Source of the DNA: Mollicutes bacterium
GTDB lineage: Bacteria; Bacillota_I; Bacilli_A; Izemoplasmatales; Izemoplasmataceae
Reading direction: 5' to 3'
Length of the DNA stretch: 64,000 nucleotides
NCBI GenBank assembly: GCA_003553945.1
Contig: PWEL01000038.1
Span: 31,028 to 95,027 of the forward strand
The notes under the pieces are model-generated. The model was not told the DNA's origin and searched no databases. It saw nothing but the letters and a program-made list of their open reading frames with translations. This document shows positions 9,513 to 19,113 of the stretch, one piece after another (the stretch's first letter is position 1; every line of letters starts with the position of its first letter). Both the position numbers and the translations under genes were made by a program.

Positions 9513-11909
9513 TTAAACCATGCTCTGATAAATCTCAAGCATCTTCTGCGCTTGTCTTTCTATGCTGAAATCGGCGCGCATGCCTGCATCCATGATGCGG
9601 CGCCATTCATCCTTGTGCTCATGAAATACCTTATAGGCGTCATCGATGCGTGCGGCGAGCGCCTCGGCGTCGTAATTGAAGAATGTGAAACCTGTTCCAT
9701 ACCTGGTGATGGGGTCGTAGTCGACGATGCTGTCGGCGAGACCGCCCGTCTTGCGGGCGATCGGCGGAGTGCCATAGCGCATAGCGATCATCTGCGAGAG
9801 CCCGCAGGGTTCGACCCGCGAAGGCATGAGGAACGCATCGGCGCCGGCGTAGATGTGCGCCGGATTAGCGGCATCGAAGCCGATATTGAGGCGCACCCTT
9901 CCAGGATGGGCCTTCTCGAGCTCCCTGAGACTTTCGATGTATCTATCCTCCCCGCTCCCGAGCAGTACGAACTGCAGGGCCTTATACCTCTCAAGCATGG
10001 TCGAGAGCGCCGGAATCAGTATCGGGAAACCTTTCTGTTCTGTGATCCGGCTTACCATGCCGAGCGTGAATTTCTCCACGCCGAGGGAGAGTTGCATCTT
10101 CTCCTGCAGGTGAAGCTTGTTCTCGCTCTTCTTGCCGATCGACTGGCGGTCGTAGGGAGAGAACACATTGGGGTCGTTCACGGGACTGTATTTCTTCGGA
10201 AGGCCGTTCAATACGCCGTGGAAATCCCGTTCGCGCTTGAGCAGCAGGGGCGTGAGACTGCCCCCGTAATAATCGTAGCGGAGCTCATCGCGATACGTCT
10301 CCGACACCGTCGATAGCTTCGAGGCTTCACTGATGCCCGTCTCGAGGAAATTCACCGTGGGGATCAAGGCGTTCGGGCGCGATTCATGCAGCAGGGATGC
10401 ATCGCACTGTCCCTGATAATCGATGTTGTGGATGGTGAGCAATGTGGGAATCCTGTCCTCGCTCTTCTGCATCAGCCCCGGAAGCAACCCGGTGTGCCAG
10501 TCATTGAGGTGCAGAAGGTCGAAAGGTCCTATGTGCTTGAAGGATTGATATACCGCGTAGTTGAAGAAGGCGAAACGCAGACAGTCGTCTTCATAGCCGT
10601 AGGTCTCCTCCCTCTCGAAGAAGGGAAAATATTCGATGAAATAATAGCGCACCTTTTCACGGAGCAGGGTGTAGATGCGGATCTTCCGCGGCTCGCCGCC
10701 GAAATCGAACGTCTCGCTCGCCACGTACTGATAGGTCTCCGCATAATTGTCCTTGATGGATTTATAGAGGGGGATGACGACATTCGTGTCCACGCCCTTC
10801 TTGCTCAAGGCACGGGAGAGCCCCTCGATGACATCGGCGAGACCGCCCGTCTTGACATAGGGGTTCGCCTCGCTGGCGACGATCAGAACACGAAGGTCGC
10901 TCTGGTCGGTGATGATCTGGCCCTTTTCCGTGACATAAGGGCTGTCGATCGTGCCCTCGACGATTGTATCGGCCTTGACCACGGTATCCTTGTCGAGGAT
11001 GACATGGTCGAGGACGGCCCCCCGTTCGACGACCGCATTGTTCATCACAAAGCTGTTTTTGACATGCGCCCCTTCCTTGATGATGACGTCGCGTCCGATG
11101 ATGCTTTTCTCGATATGGCCGCGGATATAGGAACCGCTCGATACCATGCTGTTCGTCACTGTCGAGGCGTCACTGTACCGCGCCGGCGGCGCCGTCTTCT
11201 CCTTGGAGACGATCGGACGGTCGTTTCGGAAGATAGTGCTGCCGATCTCAAAGGCGAGCATGTCGAGATTGGCCCTGAGATAAACGGAGGGTTCATCGAT
11301 CAACCGCGTGTACCCTTCATGCGTGATGGTGTTGACCCGGACCTTAGGCGAACGCCAGACAAGGTCGTTCATGGTCTTATAGGGCAGCGCGTCGTAATCG
11401 AGGATGTATTTCAACAAAAGGTCCTTCGACAGGATGAACGTCTTCAAACGGCTGTAGGGGGTCATTACCTCGCTGATATCCGCTTGCGAGGCGACATGGG
11501 CATCCAGCATCGCTTGAAAGTCGACGTTCCAGACCAGTGACGCTTGTGTGATGAGCACGTACTTCTGCGTGCTGCGGCGGAAATATTCTATATGTTCATG
11601 CATGCGCTGAAACGTCAGCATGTCCCCCAGCGGCAACATCATGTTCTTCGGCGGCAGGATGAATAGCCCGTCGCGGCGACGGTCGAGATGCCAGCGCTTG
11701 CCGCTGCCGATATGATCCTGCAGCGAGCGGTAGTTTCCGGAAGGGAAGATCGCCACATTCGTCACATGCGCATGCTTCAAGTTCGAAAGCGTGAAATCGA
11801 TGAGGCGGAACTTACCAGCGAAGGGGAGCGCACCGGGCATGCGGTGCAGGGTGAGCTTTTCAAAATTGTCACGGCTCGAGGCGTCGACCACGGCGAAGAG
11901 ATCACGCAT
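9513..11909 (-). CDS. Fusion protein: GlgD-like ADP-glucose pyrophosphorylase regulatory subunit + GlgA glycogen synthase
   Basis: One uninterrupted ORF. N-terminal ~340 aa GlgD-like (MRDLFAVVDASSRDNFEKLTLHRMPGALPFAGKFRLIDFTLSNL...); C-terminal ~460 aa GlgA-like (RVLIVASEANPYVKTGGLADVIEGLSRAL ... PSRVEPCGLSQMIAMRYGTPPIARKTGGLADSI). Confidence 0.93.
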   Translation of the reverse strand: MRDLFAVVDASSRDNFEKLTLHRMPGALPFAGKFRLIDFTLSNLKHAHVTNVAIFPSGNYRSLQDHIGSGKRWHLDRRRDGLFILPPKNMMLPLGDMLTFQRMHEHIEYFRRSTQKYVLITQASLVWNVDFQAMLDAHVASQADISEVMTPYSRLKTFILSKDLLLKYILDYDALPYKTMNDLVWRSPKVRVNTITHEGYTRLIDEPSVYLRANLDMLAFEIGSTIFRNDRPIVSKEKTAPPARYSDASTVTNSMVSSGSYIRGHIEKSIIGRDVIIKEGAHVKNSFVMNNAVVERGAVLDHVILDKDTVVKADTIVEGTIDSPYVTEKGQIITDQSDLRVLIVASEANPYVKTGGLADVIEGLSRALSKKGVDTNVVIPLYKSIKDNYAETYQYVASETFDFGGEPRKIRIYTLLREKVRYYFIEYFPFFEREETYGYEDDCLRFAFFNYAVYQSFKHIGPFDLLHLNDWHTGLLPGLMQKSEDRIPTLLTIHNIDYQGQCDASLLHESRPNALIPTVNFLETGISEASKLSTVSETYRDELRYDYYGGSLTPLLLKRERDFHGVLNGLPKKYSPVNDPNVFSPYDRQSIGKKSENKLHLQEKMQLSLGVEKFTLGMVSRITEQKGFPILIPALSTMLERYKALQFVLLGSGEDRYIESLRELEKAHPGRVRLNIGFDAANPAHIYAGADAFLMPSRVEPCGLSQMIAMRYGTPPIARKTGGLADSIVDYDPITRYGTGFTFFNYDAEALAARIDDAYKVFHEHKDEWRRIMDAGMRADFSIERQAQKMLEIYQSMV

Positions 11910-13035
11910 CGCCATCACCCCCCAGTTTCCAGAGACGGTCGTTATCGATGACTTCGACCTCATCGTAGACAAGCTCCGTCCCGGGCATGACGAGGGTGTC
12001 CTCGAGTATCATCGCATTTTTCAGCACCGCGCCTTCACCGATGGTCGCCCCCTGAAACAGCACGGAATTCTCCACATGGGCGCCGTCCTTGACCACGACG
12101 CCATTGGAGAGAATGCTCCGGCGGATCTTGCCGCTCACGAGGCACCCATCGCCGATGAGCACATCCGCGAGCGGTTCCTTCGTCGTGATGTGATGCGGCG
12201 GGAGGTCGCTTGAGCGGGTATAGACGGGAAGCTCCTTGTAATCGTGGAGCTTGAGGAGCTCGGGATGGTCGATGAGGTCCATGTTCGCTTCAAAGAGGCT
12301 TTCAATAGTGCCAACGTCCCGGAAATAGCCGTCGAAATGATAGGCATTGATCGTATATCCTTCATCAAGGGCCCTGGGGATGATATCCTTTCCGAAATCG
12401 AAGCCCTCCTCCAAGGAGTCGGTGAGAATGCGCTTGAGCGCCTCGGTGTTGAATACATACACCCCCATCGAGGCGTAGTGGCCTTCCGGCTTCTTCGGCT
12501 TCTCCTCGAAGTCACGGACGCGATTGTCATCGTCGACATTGAGCACCCCGTATCTCGAGAGCGAGTCATGCGGGGAGAAGGCGGAGATCGTGAAATCCGC
12601 ACCGCTCTCGGCGTGGACGTCGATCAGATGGTTGTAGTCCATCTTGTAGATATGGTCGCCCGAGAGGATGAGCACATACTCGGGATCATGACTGCGGATG
12701 AAGCGCATGTGCTGCCGGATGGCATGCGCCGTGCCTTTCTGCCAGACATCCCCTTCGTAGCTCGTATAAGGCGTGAGGAAATGGATGCCACCGTCCGGGA
12801 GGTCGAGGTCCCACGTGCTGCCGTGTTCGATATAGTCCATGAGGCTGTGGGGTTCGTACTGTGTGATGACGCCGACAGTATCGATGGCGGCGTTGGTGAG
12901 GTTGCTGAGGACAAAATCTATGAGCTTGTACTTCCCACCGAAGGAGACGGCGGGCTTCGCCATCCGTCTCGTGATGGGCTGAAGCCTGGTGCCGCGTCCT
13001 CCTACAAGCACCATGGCGATCGCTTTTGCCTTCAC
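11902..13035 (-). CDS. glgC: Glucose-1-phosphate adenylyltransferase
   Basis: LVGGRGTRLQPITRRMAKPAVSFGGKYKLIDF and EYVLILSGDHIYKMDY motifs. Confidence 0.96.
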   Translation of the reverse strand: MKAKAIAMVLVGGRGTRLQPITRRMAKPAVSFGGKYKLIDFVLSNLTNAAIDTVGVITQYEPHSLMDYIEHGSTWDLDLPDGGIHFLTPYTSYEGDVWQKGTAHAIRQHMRFIRSHDPEYVLILSGDHIYKMDYNHLIDVHAESGADFTISAFSPHDSLSRYGVLNVDDDNRVRDFEEKPKKPEGHYASMGVYVFNTEALKRILTDSLEEGFDFGKDIIPRALDEGYTINAYHFDGYFRDVGTIESLFEANMDLIDHPELLKLHDYKELPVYTRSSDLPPHHITTKEPLADVLIGDGCLVSGKIRRSILSNGVVVKDGAHVENSVLFQGATIGEGAVLKNAMILEDTLVMPGTELVYDEVEVIDNDRLWKLGGDGDA

Positions 13036-13036
13036 A

Positions 13037-14884
13037 CTACCCCTCCCATTTCAGAATGGAGATTGAAAGCGGCGCCAGCAGGACCCTGATGTGCTGGTCC
13101 CTGCCGTGCATCGGCTCGTCGATGCTTTCACGCGGAGCGCCGTTGAACAGGTTGGAACCGGCGTAGACATTCTTGTCGCTATTGACGATCTCGTGATAAG
13201 TGCCCTTCCGGGGGACGCCGAGGGGAAAATCATGACGGGGCGTCGGCGTGAGATTCAGAACCACGACAAGCATCTCCTCCCGCCCCCTGCTGTAGCGGAC
13301 GAAGCTGATGACACTCTCGTCCGCGTTGTCGGCGTCGATCCATTCAAACCCTTCGGGGACGTGATCGGCTTCATGAAGCGCCTTTTCCGCATGCATCACG
13401 CGGTTCATATCACGGGTGAAGCGTCTCGCACTGTCATGGACGGGATAGGAAAGCAGCTGCCAGTCGAGCTCATCGGCATCGTTCCATTCATTCATCTGGG
13501 CGAACTCGCTCCCCATGAAGAGCAGGGGCTTGCCGGGATGAGTGAACAGATAGCCGATGAGGGCGCGGTAATTGGCGAACTTCTGCCAGTAGTCCCCGGG
13601 CATCTTGTCGACGAGGCTCCCCTTCCCATGGACGACTTCGTCGTGGGAGAAGGGCAGGATGAAATTCTCCGTGAAGGCATACATCAGGGAGAAAGTCAGA
13701 TTGCTGTGGTGGTGCTTGCGATATATGGGATCCTTCTGAAAATACTTGAGCGTATCGTTCATCCAGCCCATGTTCCATTTGTAATTGAAACCGAGGCCGC
13801 CGTGTTCGATAGGATGGGTGACCTTCGGGAAGGCGCTCGAATCCTCCGCGGCGAGAATGGCGCCGTCGCATTCGGCGAACACGGCCTTCGAGAGCGCACG
13901 CAAAAAAGCGAGCGCGCCTTCGTTCACACCACGGTCGCTCTCGCCCATGTAATAGACGATATTGGAGACGGCATCGATTCTGAAACCGTCGATATGATAC
14001 TTGCGCATGAAGAAAAGGGCGTTGGAGATGAGGAAACTCCGTGTCTCGCCTTTCCCGAGGTCGAGGTTCGCAGTCCCCCACACAGGGTTCTCCCGGATCG
14101 AATCATCGTCGTATTCATAGAGGAATGACCCGTCGAAACGGTAAAGGCCGTGGGCGTCCTTGCATATATGGCCCGGCACCCAGTCCACGATCACCCCGAT
14201 ACCGGCCTGATGCGCGGCATCGACGAAGTAAGCGAAATCCTCCGGGGAGCCGTAGCGGGAAGTCACACTGTAATACCCCGTCCCCTGATACCCCCAGGAG
14301 CCGTCGAAAGGATGCTCGATGATCGGCATCAATTCGATATGCGAAAACCCTAGCGAGGCCACATAGGGTATCAAATGCCCGGCGAGTTCACGGTAGCTGT
14401 GAAATCCGCCGTCCGGTTTCCGCATCCAGCTTCCGAGATGCACTTCGTATATGGAGACAGGCTTGTCGTACGGAGCGCTTTCGCGGAGCCGGCGCATGTA
14501 GGAACCATCGCCCCAGGAGAAATCCAGCCGTGCCACCCGAGAGACCGTATCAGGCCGATTGGCGCTATAGAAAGCGAAAGGGTCGCTTTTATAGAGACGT
14601 TCCCCCTGTTTCGACAGAATGGCGTATTTATAACGCTCTCCTGTCAAGTCTCCTTCAAGAGATGTCTCGAACACGCCGGCGTCATCGACCTTCTCCATCG
14701 GATGCGCACCGAGGGCATAGTCGTTGAAAGACCCGACAAGGTCGATTGATTCCGCATTCGGCGCGTAGACACGGAAGCGCGTCTTCATACCCTCGTTTGA
14801 ATCCATCACATGGGCGCCGAAATGTTCATAGGCGGTATAGAGCGTCCCCTTGTGCAGATGGTACATGACATCCGATAAACTCAT
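13037..14884 (-). CDS. glgB: 1,4-alpha-glucan branching enzyme
   Basis: GH13 motifs: DWVPGH, GFRIDAV, AEDSSAFP, FSHDEVVHGKGSL. Confidence 0.95.
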   Translation of the reverse strand: MSLSDVMYHLHKGTLYTAYEHFGAHVMDSNEGMKTRFRVYAPNAESIDLVGSFNDYALGAHPMEKVDDAGVFETSLEGDLTGERYKYAILSKQGERLYKSDPFAFYSANRPDTVSRVARLDFSWGDGSYMRRLRESAPYDKPVSIYEVHLGSWMRKPDGGFHSYRELAGHLIPYVASLGFSHIELMPIIEHPFDGSWGYQGTGYYSVTSRYGSPEDFAYFVDAAHQAGIGVIVDWVPGHICKDAHGLYRFDGSFLYEYDDDSIRENPVWGTANLDLGKGETRSFLISNALFFMRKYHIDGFRIDAVSNIVYYMGESDRGVNEGALAFLRALSKAVFAECDGAILAAEDSSAFPKVTHPIEHGGLGFNYKWNMGWMNDTLKYFQKDPIYRKHHHSNLTFSLMYAFTENFILPFSHDEVVHGKGSLVDKMPGDYWQKFANYRALIGYLFTHPGKPLLFMGSEFAQMNEWNDADELDWQLLSYPVHDSARRFTRDMNRVMHAEKALHEADHVPEGFEWIDADNADESVISFVRYSRGREEMLVVVLNLTPTPRHDFPLGVPRKGTYHEIVNSDKNVYAGSNLFNGAPRESIDEPMHGRDQHIRVLLAPLSISILKWEG

Positions 14885-14896
14885 GACATTCTCTCC

Positions 14897-15682
14897 TCAT
14901 TCAAGATGCTTTTTAATCATTTCATAGGAGAAGCCTTCGCGGAGAAGCTTCGCGATCATGCGCCTTTTCTCTGCCGCGTCGCGCGTATCGTACTTCTCAG
15001 CGAGCTTTTCCATGCGCCCTTGCAGAAGGGCATCCTCATCCAGTTGCTCGCCGAGGGCGGCGATCTTTTGCTCGAGGTCCCGCTCGAAGACCTCGCGGTC
15101 GAAGCCCTTTCGCATGCAGCGCTGCATGGCTTTCTCCTTGAGCTTCCTCGCCGGAAGGCGTTCCTGATGCTGCGCGAGGACCTCATCGATCAGCGTCGAT
15201 GCCTTCCTGCGCTGGATGTTGTCCGTGTAGGCCTCGAGCGCGAGGCGGACATCATCCGGGGCGAATCCCTCCTGCACGAGCTCCCTCTCAAGGAGCCGGG
15301 GGCCCTTCTCACTGTATTGCACGGCCTCATCGACGGTGCGCTCGAGGATGCGCGCATCGTCGATATAGCCGTAGTGCTTCAGATAATCCAGAACCCACTC
15401 GAGCACCTGGGCCCCGGCATCCGGAGCAAGAGCGCTACGCAGTTTCTTTTCTGAATAGGGACGTCTGGAAAGGCGCTCGAAGGCATTGTCGAGTGTCCGG
15501 TAGTAAAGGTCGTCCTCCTTGATGCGTTCGAGATGCCCCGCCTCTATCGTGTCCGCATTCAAAAGCCGATGACGTGCGACGGTGTCACGATGTAGCCTGA
15601 CGTCCACCGTCTTCGCTTCCTGTGCCAGGGAAAGCGTGAAATATCTCCCTTTCGCGGTGACATCCTTGATCCGGTGACTCAC
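14897..15682 (-). CDS. recX: Regulatory protein RecX
   Basis: Repeated three-helix RecX modules (AFERLSRRPYSEKKLRSAL, VLDYLKHYGYIDDARI, KLLREGFSYEMIKKHL). Confidence 0.85.
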   Translation of the reverse strand: MSHRIKDVTAKGRYFTLSLAQEAKTVDVRLHRDTVARHRLLNADTIEAGHLERIKEDDLYYRTLDNAFERLSRRPYSEKKLRSALAPDAGAQVLEWVLDYLKHYGYIDDARILERTVDEAVQYSEKGPRLLERELVQEGFAPDDVRLALEAYTDNIQRRKASTLIDEVLAQHQERLPARKLKEKAMQRCMRKGFDREVFERDLEQKIAALGEQLDEDALLQGRMEKLAEKYDTRDAAEKRRMIAKLLREGFSYEMIKKHLE

Positions 15683-17121
15683 TCGAGAAGATACTCCTTC
15701 GCCGCCTGGAACTGCTTGTCGTTCTCTATATCGCGCCGATACTCCAACAAGGCGTCGGAAAGCGCGGCGGCGGTCTCCTCATCGACCTCACCGGTCGCTT
15801 CAAGGCCTTCTTCTGCCTGGAACGCCTCCACGGCCGAGACCGTCTCCTCATCATAATAGCCGTCGGTGCGCATCTCATACCCGAGCGCGCTCAGGATATT
15901 CTGCACATTCGCCACCGCTTCCGATACGGTATCGTAGACAAGGGGTTCGTCAATATAGACATTGTAGGCAAAGAAATGGTCACTCTGTTCAACTTCGACG
16001 GTCGGTGTGACATAAGGGTCGTCACCTTGGATGTTGTCGATCCAGCGGCCCTCAGGGGTAAGCCAGCGGCCGGAGGTCACTGAGAGCTGGCTTTCCGAAG
16101 ACAGGCTCGCGAGCGACTGCATGGTCCCCTTGCCGAAACTCGGCGTGCCGTAGACGTCATAGCCTGCGTTCTCTTTCATCGCCACCGCGAAGATCTCCGC
16201 CGCACTTGCGCTCTGGCTGTTCATGAGCGTGACAATCTCGTAAGGACGCGCTTCATCGCCGGTGGCGTCGTAATCCATGCTGATCGTTTCGCCCCCTATT
16301 TGCTGCTCGATGGTGAACATCGGCTGATCGGAAGCGGGGATGAATAGGTCGATCACATCACGCGCCGCATCCAGATAGCCACCGCTGTTGTCGCGGACAT
16401 CGACGATGAGACTGTCGATGCCGCTCGCTTCCAGATCATCGAGGGCCTCCTCAGTGAGTCCGGCGGTCTCGGGGCCGAAGGCGTTGATCTCGAGGTAACC
16501 GATGACCTCGTCGTCTATTTCAAAGACCTCATGGGTCACCGTGGGGTTGTCTATCCGCTCTCTCGACATGGTGAAATAGAGCGTATCCTCGACATTCGGA
16601 CGATCTACGCCGAGTTCAACCTCCGTGCCGACCTCGCCGAGTATGGCGTCGACAGTCTCGAAATAGGTCTTATGCTCTTTATCGACACCGTCAACGTGTG
16701 TCACCACATCGCCGGGGATCAGACCGGCCGCTTCAGCCGGTGAATCCGGGAACACTTCGATGATGACGACACGTTCATCGACGTTCTGCACTGTGATACC
16801 GACGCCGACGAACTCCTCCCCGAGGCCCTCATCGAACTGCCGGCGCTCCTCCTCGCTCATATAACGCGAATAGGGGTCTCCGTCGATGCCGTCGAAGATG
16901 CCGTATATCGCAGCCTCGTAGAGCGCCTCTTCGTCGAGGTCCTCATAATGCGTATCGATAACTGTGTCGATGACCTCCTGCAGATATTCAGCATTATAAT
17001 CCGCGGGGTCGGGGTCGGTGTTGCCGTTGCCTAGGTCTATGTCGAAATCGCATGCGGCCAGAGCAAGCACAAGTGCGAAAACAGAGACAAGCAGTAGTCT
17101 GCGGAACAGTTTCATGATCAA
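15679..17121 (-). CDS. S41 family C-terminal processing peptidase with PDZ and peptidoglycan-binding domains (lipoprotein-like signal)
   Basis: Lipobox-like ALAACD, PDZ GVGITVQNVDERVVIIEVFPDSPAEAAGLIPGD, catalytic NSQSASAAEIFAVAMKE and GKGTMQ, C-terminal PG-binding-like repeat. Confidence 0.92.
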   Translation of the reverse strand: MIMKLFRRLLLVSVFALVLALAACDFDIDLGNGNTDPDPADYNAEYLQEVIDTVIDTHYEDLDEEALYEAAIYGIFDGIDGDPYSRYMSEEERRQFDEGLGEEFVGVGITVQNVDERVVIIEVFPDSPAEAAGLIPGDVVTHVDGVDKEHKTYFETVDAILGEVGTEVELGVDRPNVEDTLYFTMSRERIDNPTVTHEVFEIDDEVIGYLEINAFGPETAGLTEEALDDLEASGIDSLIVDVRDNSGGYLDAARDVIDLFIPASDQPMFTIEQQIGGETISMDYDATGDEARPYEIVTLMNSQSASAAEIFAVAMKENAGYDVYGTPSFGKGTMQSLASLSSESQLSVTSGRWLTPEGRWIDNIQGDDPYVTPTVEVEQSDHFFAYNVYIDEPLVYDTVSEAVANVQNILSALGYEMRTDGYYDEETVSAVEAFQAEEGLEATGEVDEETAAALSDALLEYRRDIENDKQFQAAKEYLLE

Positions 17122-17999
17122 TCATCCTCCCAACGGGTAGTGAAATCTCCTTGTATTTCGGTCGCCGGCGAGGCGAAGACGAACGCCTCGGGATCGACCT
17201 CCGCAATGACATTGCGGACCTTGTAATATTCCTCACGGGTGATCACACTCACGAGCATGGTCTTGTCCTTGAGCGTATAGCCGCCGCGCGTGGGCACAAG
17301 GCTCACGCCGCGTTCGAGTGTGTCGTAGATGAGCTGTTTCATCTCCCGGGGCTTGTCGGTGATGATGTGCACCGCCTTGAGCGTATTCGAACCGACAACC
17401 ACATAATCCGCCATGCGGCCGCTGATGGCCATGACCAGCAGGGCATAGAGGCCCGGGGTGATGCCACGGTCGGTGTAGAACGCGATGATTCCTGAAAGGA
17501 TGATCGCGCCGTCGACGATATATAATGAATAGCTGAGCGGGAGCTTGAAGATCCTGTGCAGTATCTTGATCGGGATGTCCGTCCCGCCGCTCGTGCCGCC
17601 GTACTTGATGACGAAACCGAAGCCGATACCGAGGAAGGACGCGCCGAACGCCGCATAAAGCAGCGGCTCGTCGGCCATCCTGAGCCGCTCCGGGAACAGT
17701 TCCTCGAAAACGAACAGGATTGCGGGGAACATGAGGGACCCATAAAGGCTGCGCCAGAACGCTTTGAAACCGAGTGCGAGCCAACCTAACCCCAGCATGA
17801 GGGCGTTGAGAATGAACGTCACCAAAGAGACGCGGACTTCTAGAAGCTCATGGAACAACACACCGACGCCGCTCACGCCGCCGATGACCCAGGAGGCGGG
17901 CATGATGAAGAAATAGAGCCCCATGACCATGAGCGTTATGCCGAAGGTGATCATCGTGTAACGGTGAAAGAACCCGAGCTTCTTAAGCATCCTTTCCAT
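17118..17999 (-). CDS. YitT family membrane protein (DUF161/DUF2179)
   Basis: Multi-TM N-terminus, GFVIKYGGTSGGTDIPIKIL, C-terminal ERGVSLVPTRGGYTLKDKTMLVSVITREEYYKVRNVI. Start trimmed. Confidence 0.88.
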   Translation of the reverse strand: MERMLKKLGFFHRYTMITFGITLMVMGLYFFIMPASWVIGGVSGVGVLFHELLEVRVSLVTFILNALMLGLGWLALGFKAFWRSLYGSLMFPAILFVFEELFPERLRMADEPLLYAAFGASFLGIGFGFVIKYGGTSGGTDIPIKILHRIFKLPLSYSLYIVDGAIILSGIIAFYTDRGITPGLYALLVMAISGRMADYVVVGSNTLKAVHIITDKPREMKQLIYDTLERGVSLVPTRGGYTLKDKTMLVSVITREEYYKVRNVIAEVDPEAFVFASPATEIQGDFTTRWEDD

Positions 18000-19101
18000 C
18001 GCTTGCCTTCTCCTTCGATACCTGCTTGAGATACGACATGATGAAATCATCGATGTCGCCGTCGAGGACCTTCTCGACCTGCGAGGTCTCCTTCTCGGTC
18101 CGGTGGTCCTTCACCATGGTGTAGGGATGCATGACATAGGAGCGGATCTGGGATCCGAAGGCATTGCTCATATCCTCGCCGCGCAGACGTTCGATCTCTT
18201 CTGAACGCTTCTTTTGCTCGAGCTGATGAAGCTTCGCGCGGAGAATCTTCATCGCCTGCTCGCGGTTCTTGATCTGCGAGCGCTCGTTCTGACAGCTCAC
18301 CGTAATCTCCGTCGGCAGGTGCGTGATGCGCACCGCGGATTCGGTCGTGTTCACGCTCTGGCCGCCGGCGCCGCTTGAACGGTACGTGTCGACGCGGAGG
18401 TCCTCGTCCTTGATATCGACCTCGACATTGTCATCGATATAGGGAATCACACTGACGCCCGCAAAACTCGTGTGGCGGCGCTTCGAAGCGTCAAAGGGGG
18501 AGATCCTCACCAGGCGGTGCACACCGTGCTCCGCCTTGAACTTGCCGTAGGCATGGTCGCCGTCGACGGTGAACGTAGCGTTTTTAAGCCCCGCTTCGCT
18601 TCCGGGGAGATAGTCGTTCACCTCGAGGGAATACCCCTGGCTTTCCGCATAACGGGTATACATCCTGTAAAGCATCATCGCCCAGTCGTGGGACTCCGTG
18701 CCGCCGGCCCCCGGATGAATCTCGATGATGGCGGGGCTGTCGTCGTAGGATTCGGAAAGATACAGAAGTGTCTCGAGCTTGTCGAACTGCGCCTTCAAGG
18801 CGTCGACGTCCTCCTCGGCGCTGTCGACCTCCTCGCCCATCTCCAGCAGTTCAATGGCGACGGAGAGGTTGTCCATGCCTTCTTTCAAATCTTTATAGGC
18901 TTTATAGCGCTTTTTGAGACGGTTCAGCTTCTGAACAGTCTTCTGCGCTTCATCGTGGTTGTCCCAGAAATCGTTGCGGTAGGTCTTTTGTTCGATGGTG
19001 TCGATCGTCTCCTTGAGGGAATCGACATCGAGCAGCTGCTCGATGTCCTTGATCCGGTCCTCAAGAGCGCTATGTTTCTGCTTGAGTTCATAGAGTTCCA
19101 T
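17983..19101 (-). CDS. prfB: Peptide chain release factor 2 (no in-frame UGA frameshift site)
   Basis: GGQ motif (SSGAGGQSVNTTESAVRITHLPT) and RF2-like N-terminus; uninterrupted ORF. Confidence 0.95.
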   Translation of the reverse strand: MELYELKQKHSALEDRIKDIEQLLDVDSLKETIDTIEQKTYRNDFWDNHDEAQKTVQKLNRLKKRYKAYKDLKEGMDNLSVAIELLEMGEEVDSAEEDVDALKAQFDKLETLLYLSESYDDSPAIIEIHPGAGGTESHDWAMMLYRMYTRYAESQGYSLEVNDYLPGSEAGLKNATFTVDGDHAYGKFKAEHGVHRLVRISPFDASKRRHTSFAGVSVIPYIDDNVEVDIKDEDLRVDTYRSSGAGGQSVNTTESAVRITHLPTEITVSCQNERSQIKNREQAMKILRAKLHQLEQKKRSEEIERLRGEDMSNAFGSQIRSYVMHPYTMVKDHRTEKETSQVEKVLDGDIDDFIMSYLKQVSKEKASDGKDA

Positions 19102-19113
19102 GGAATCACCTTC

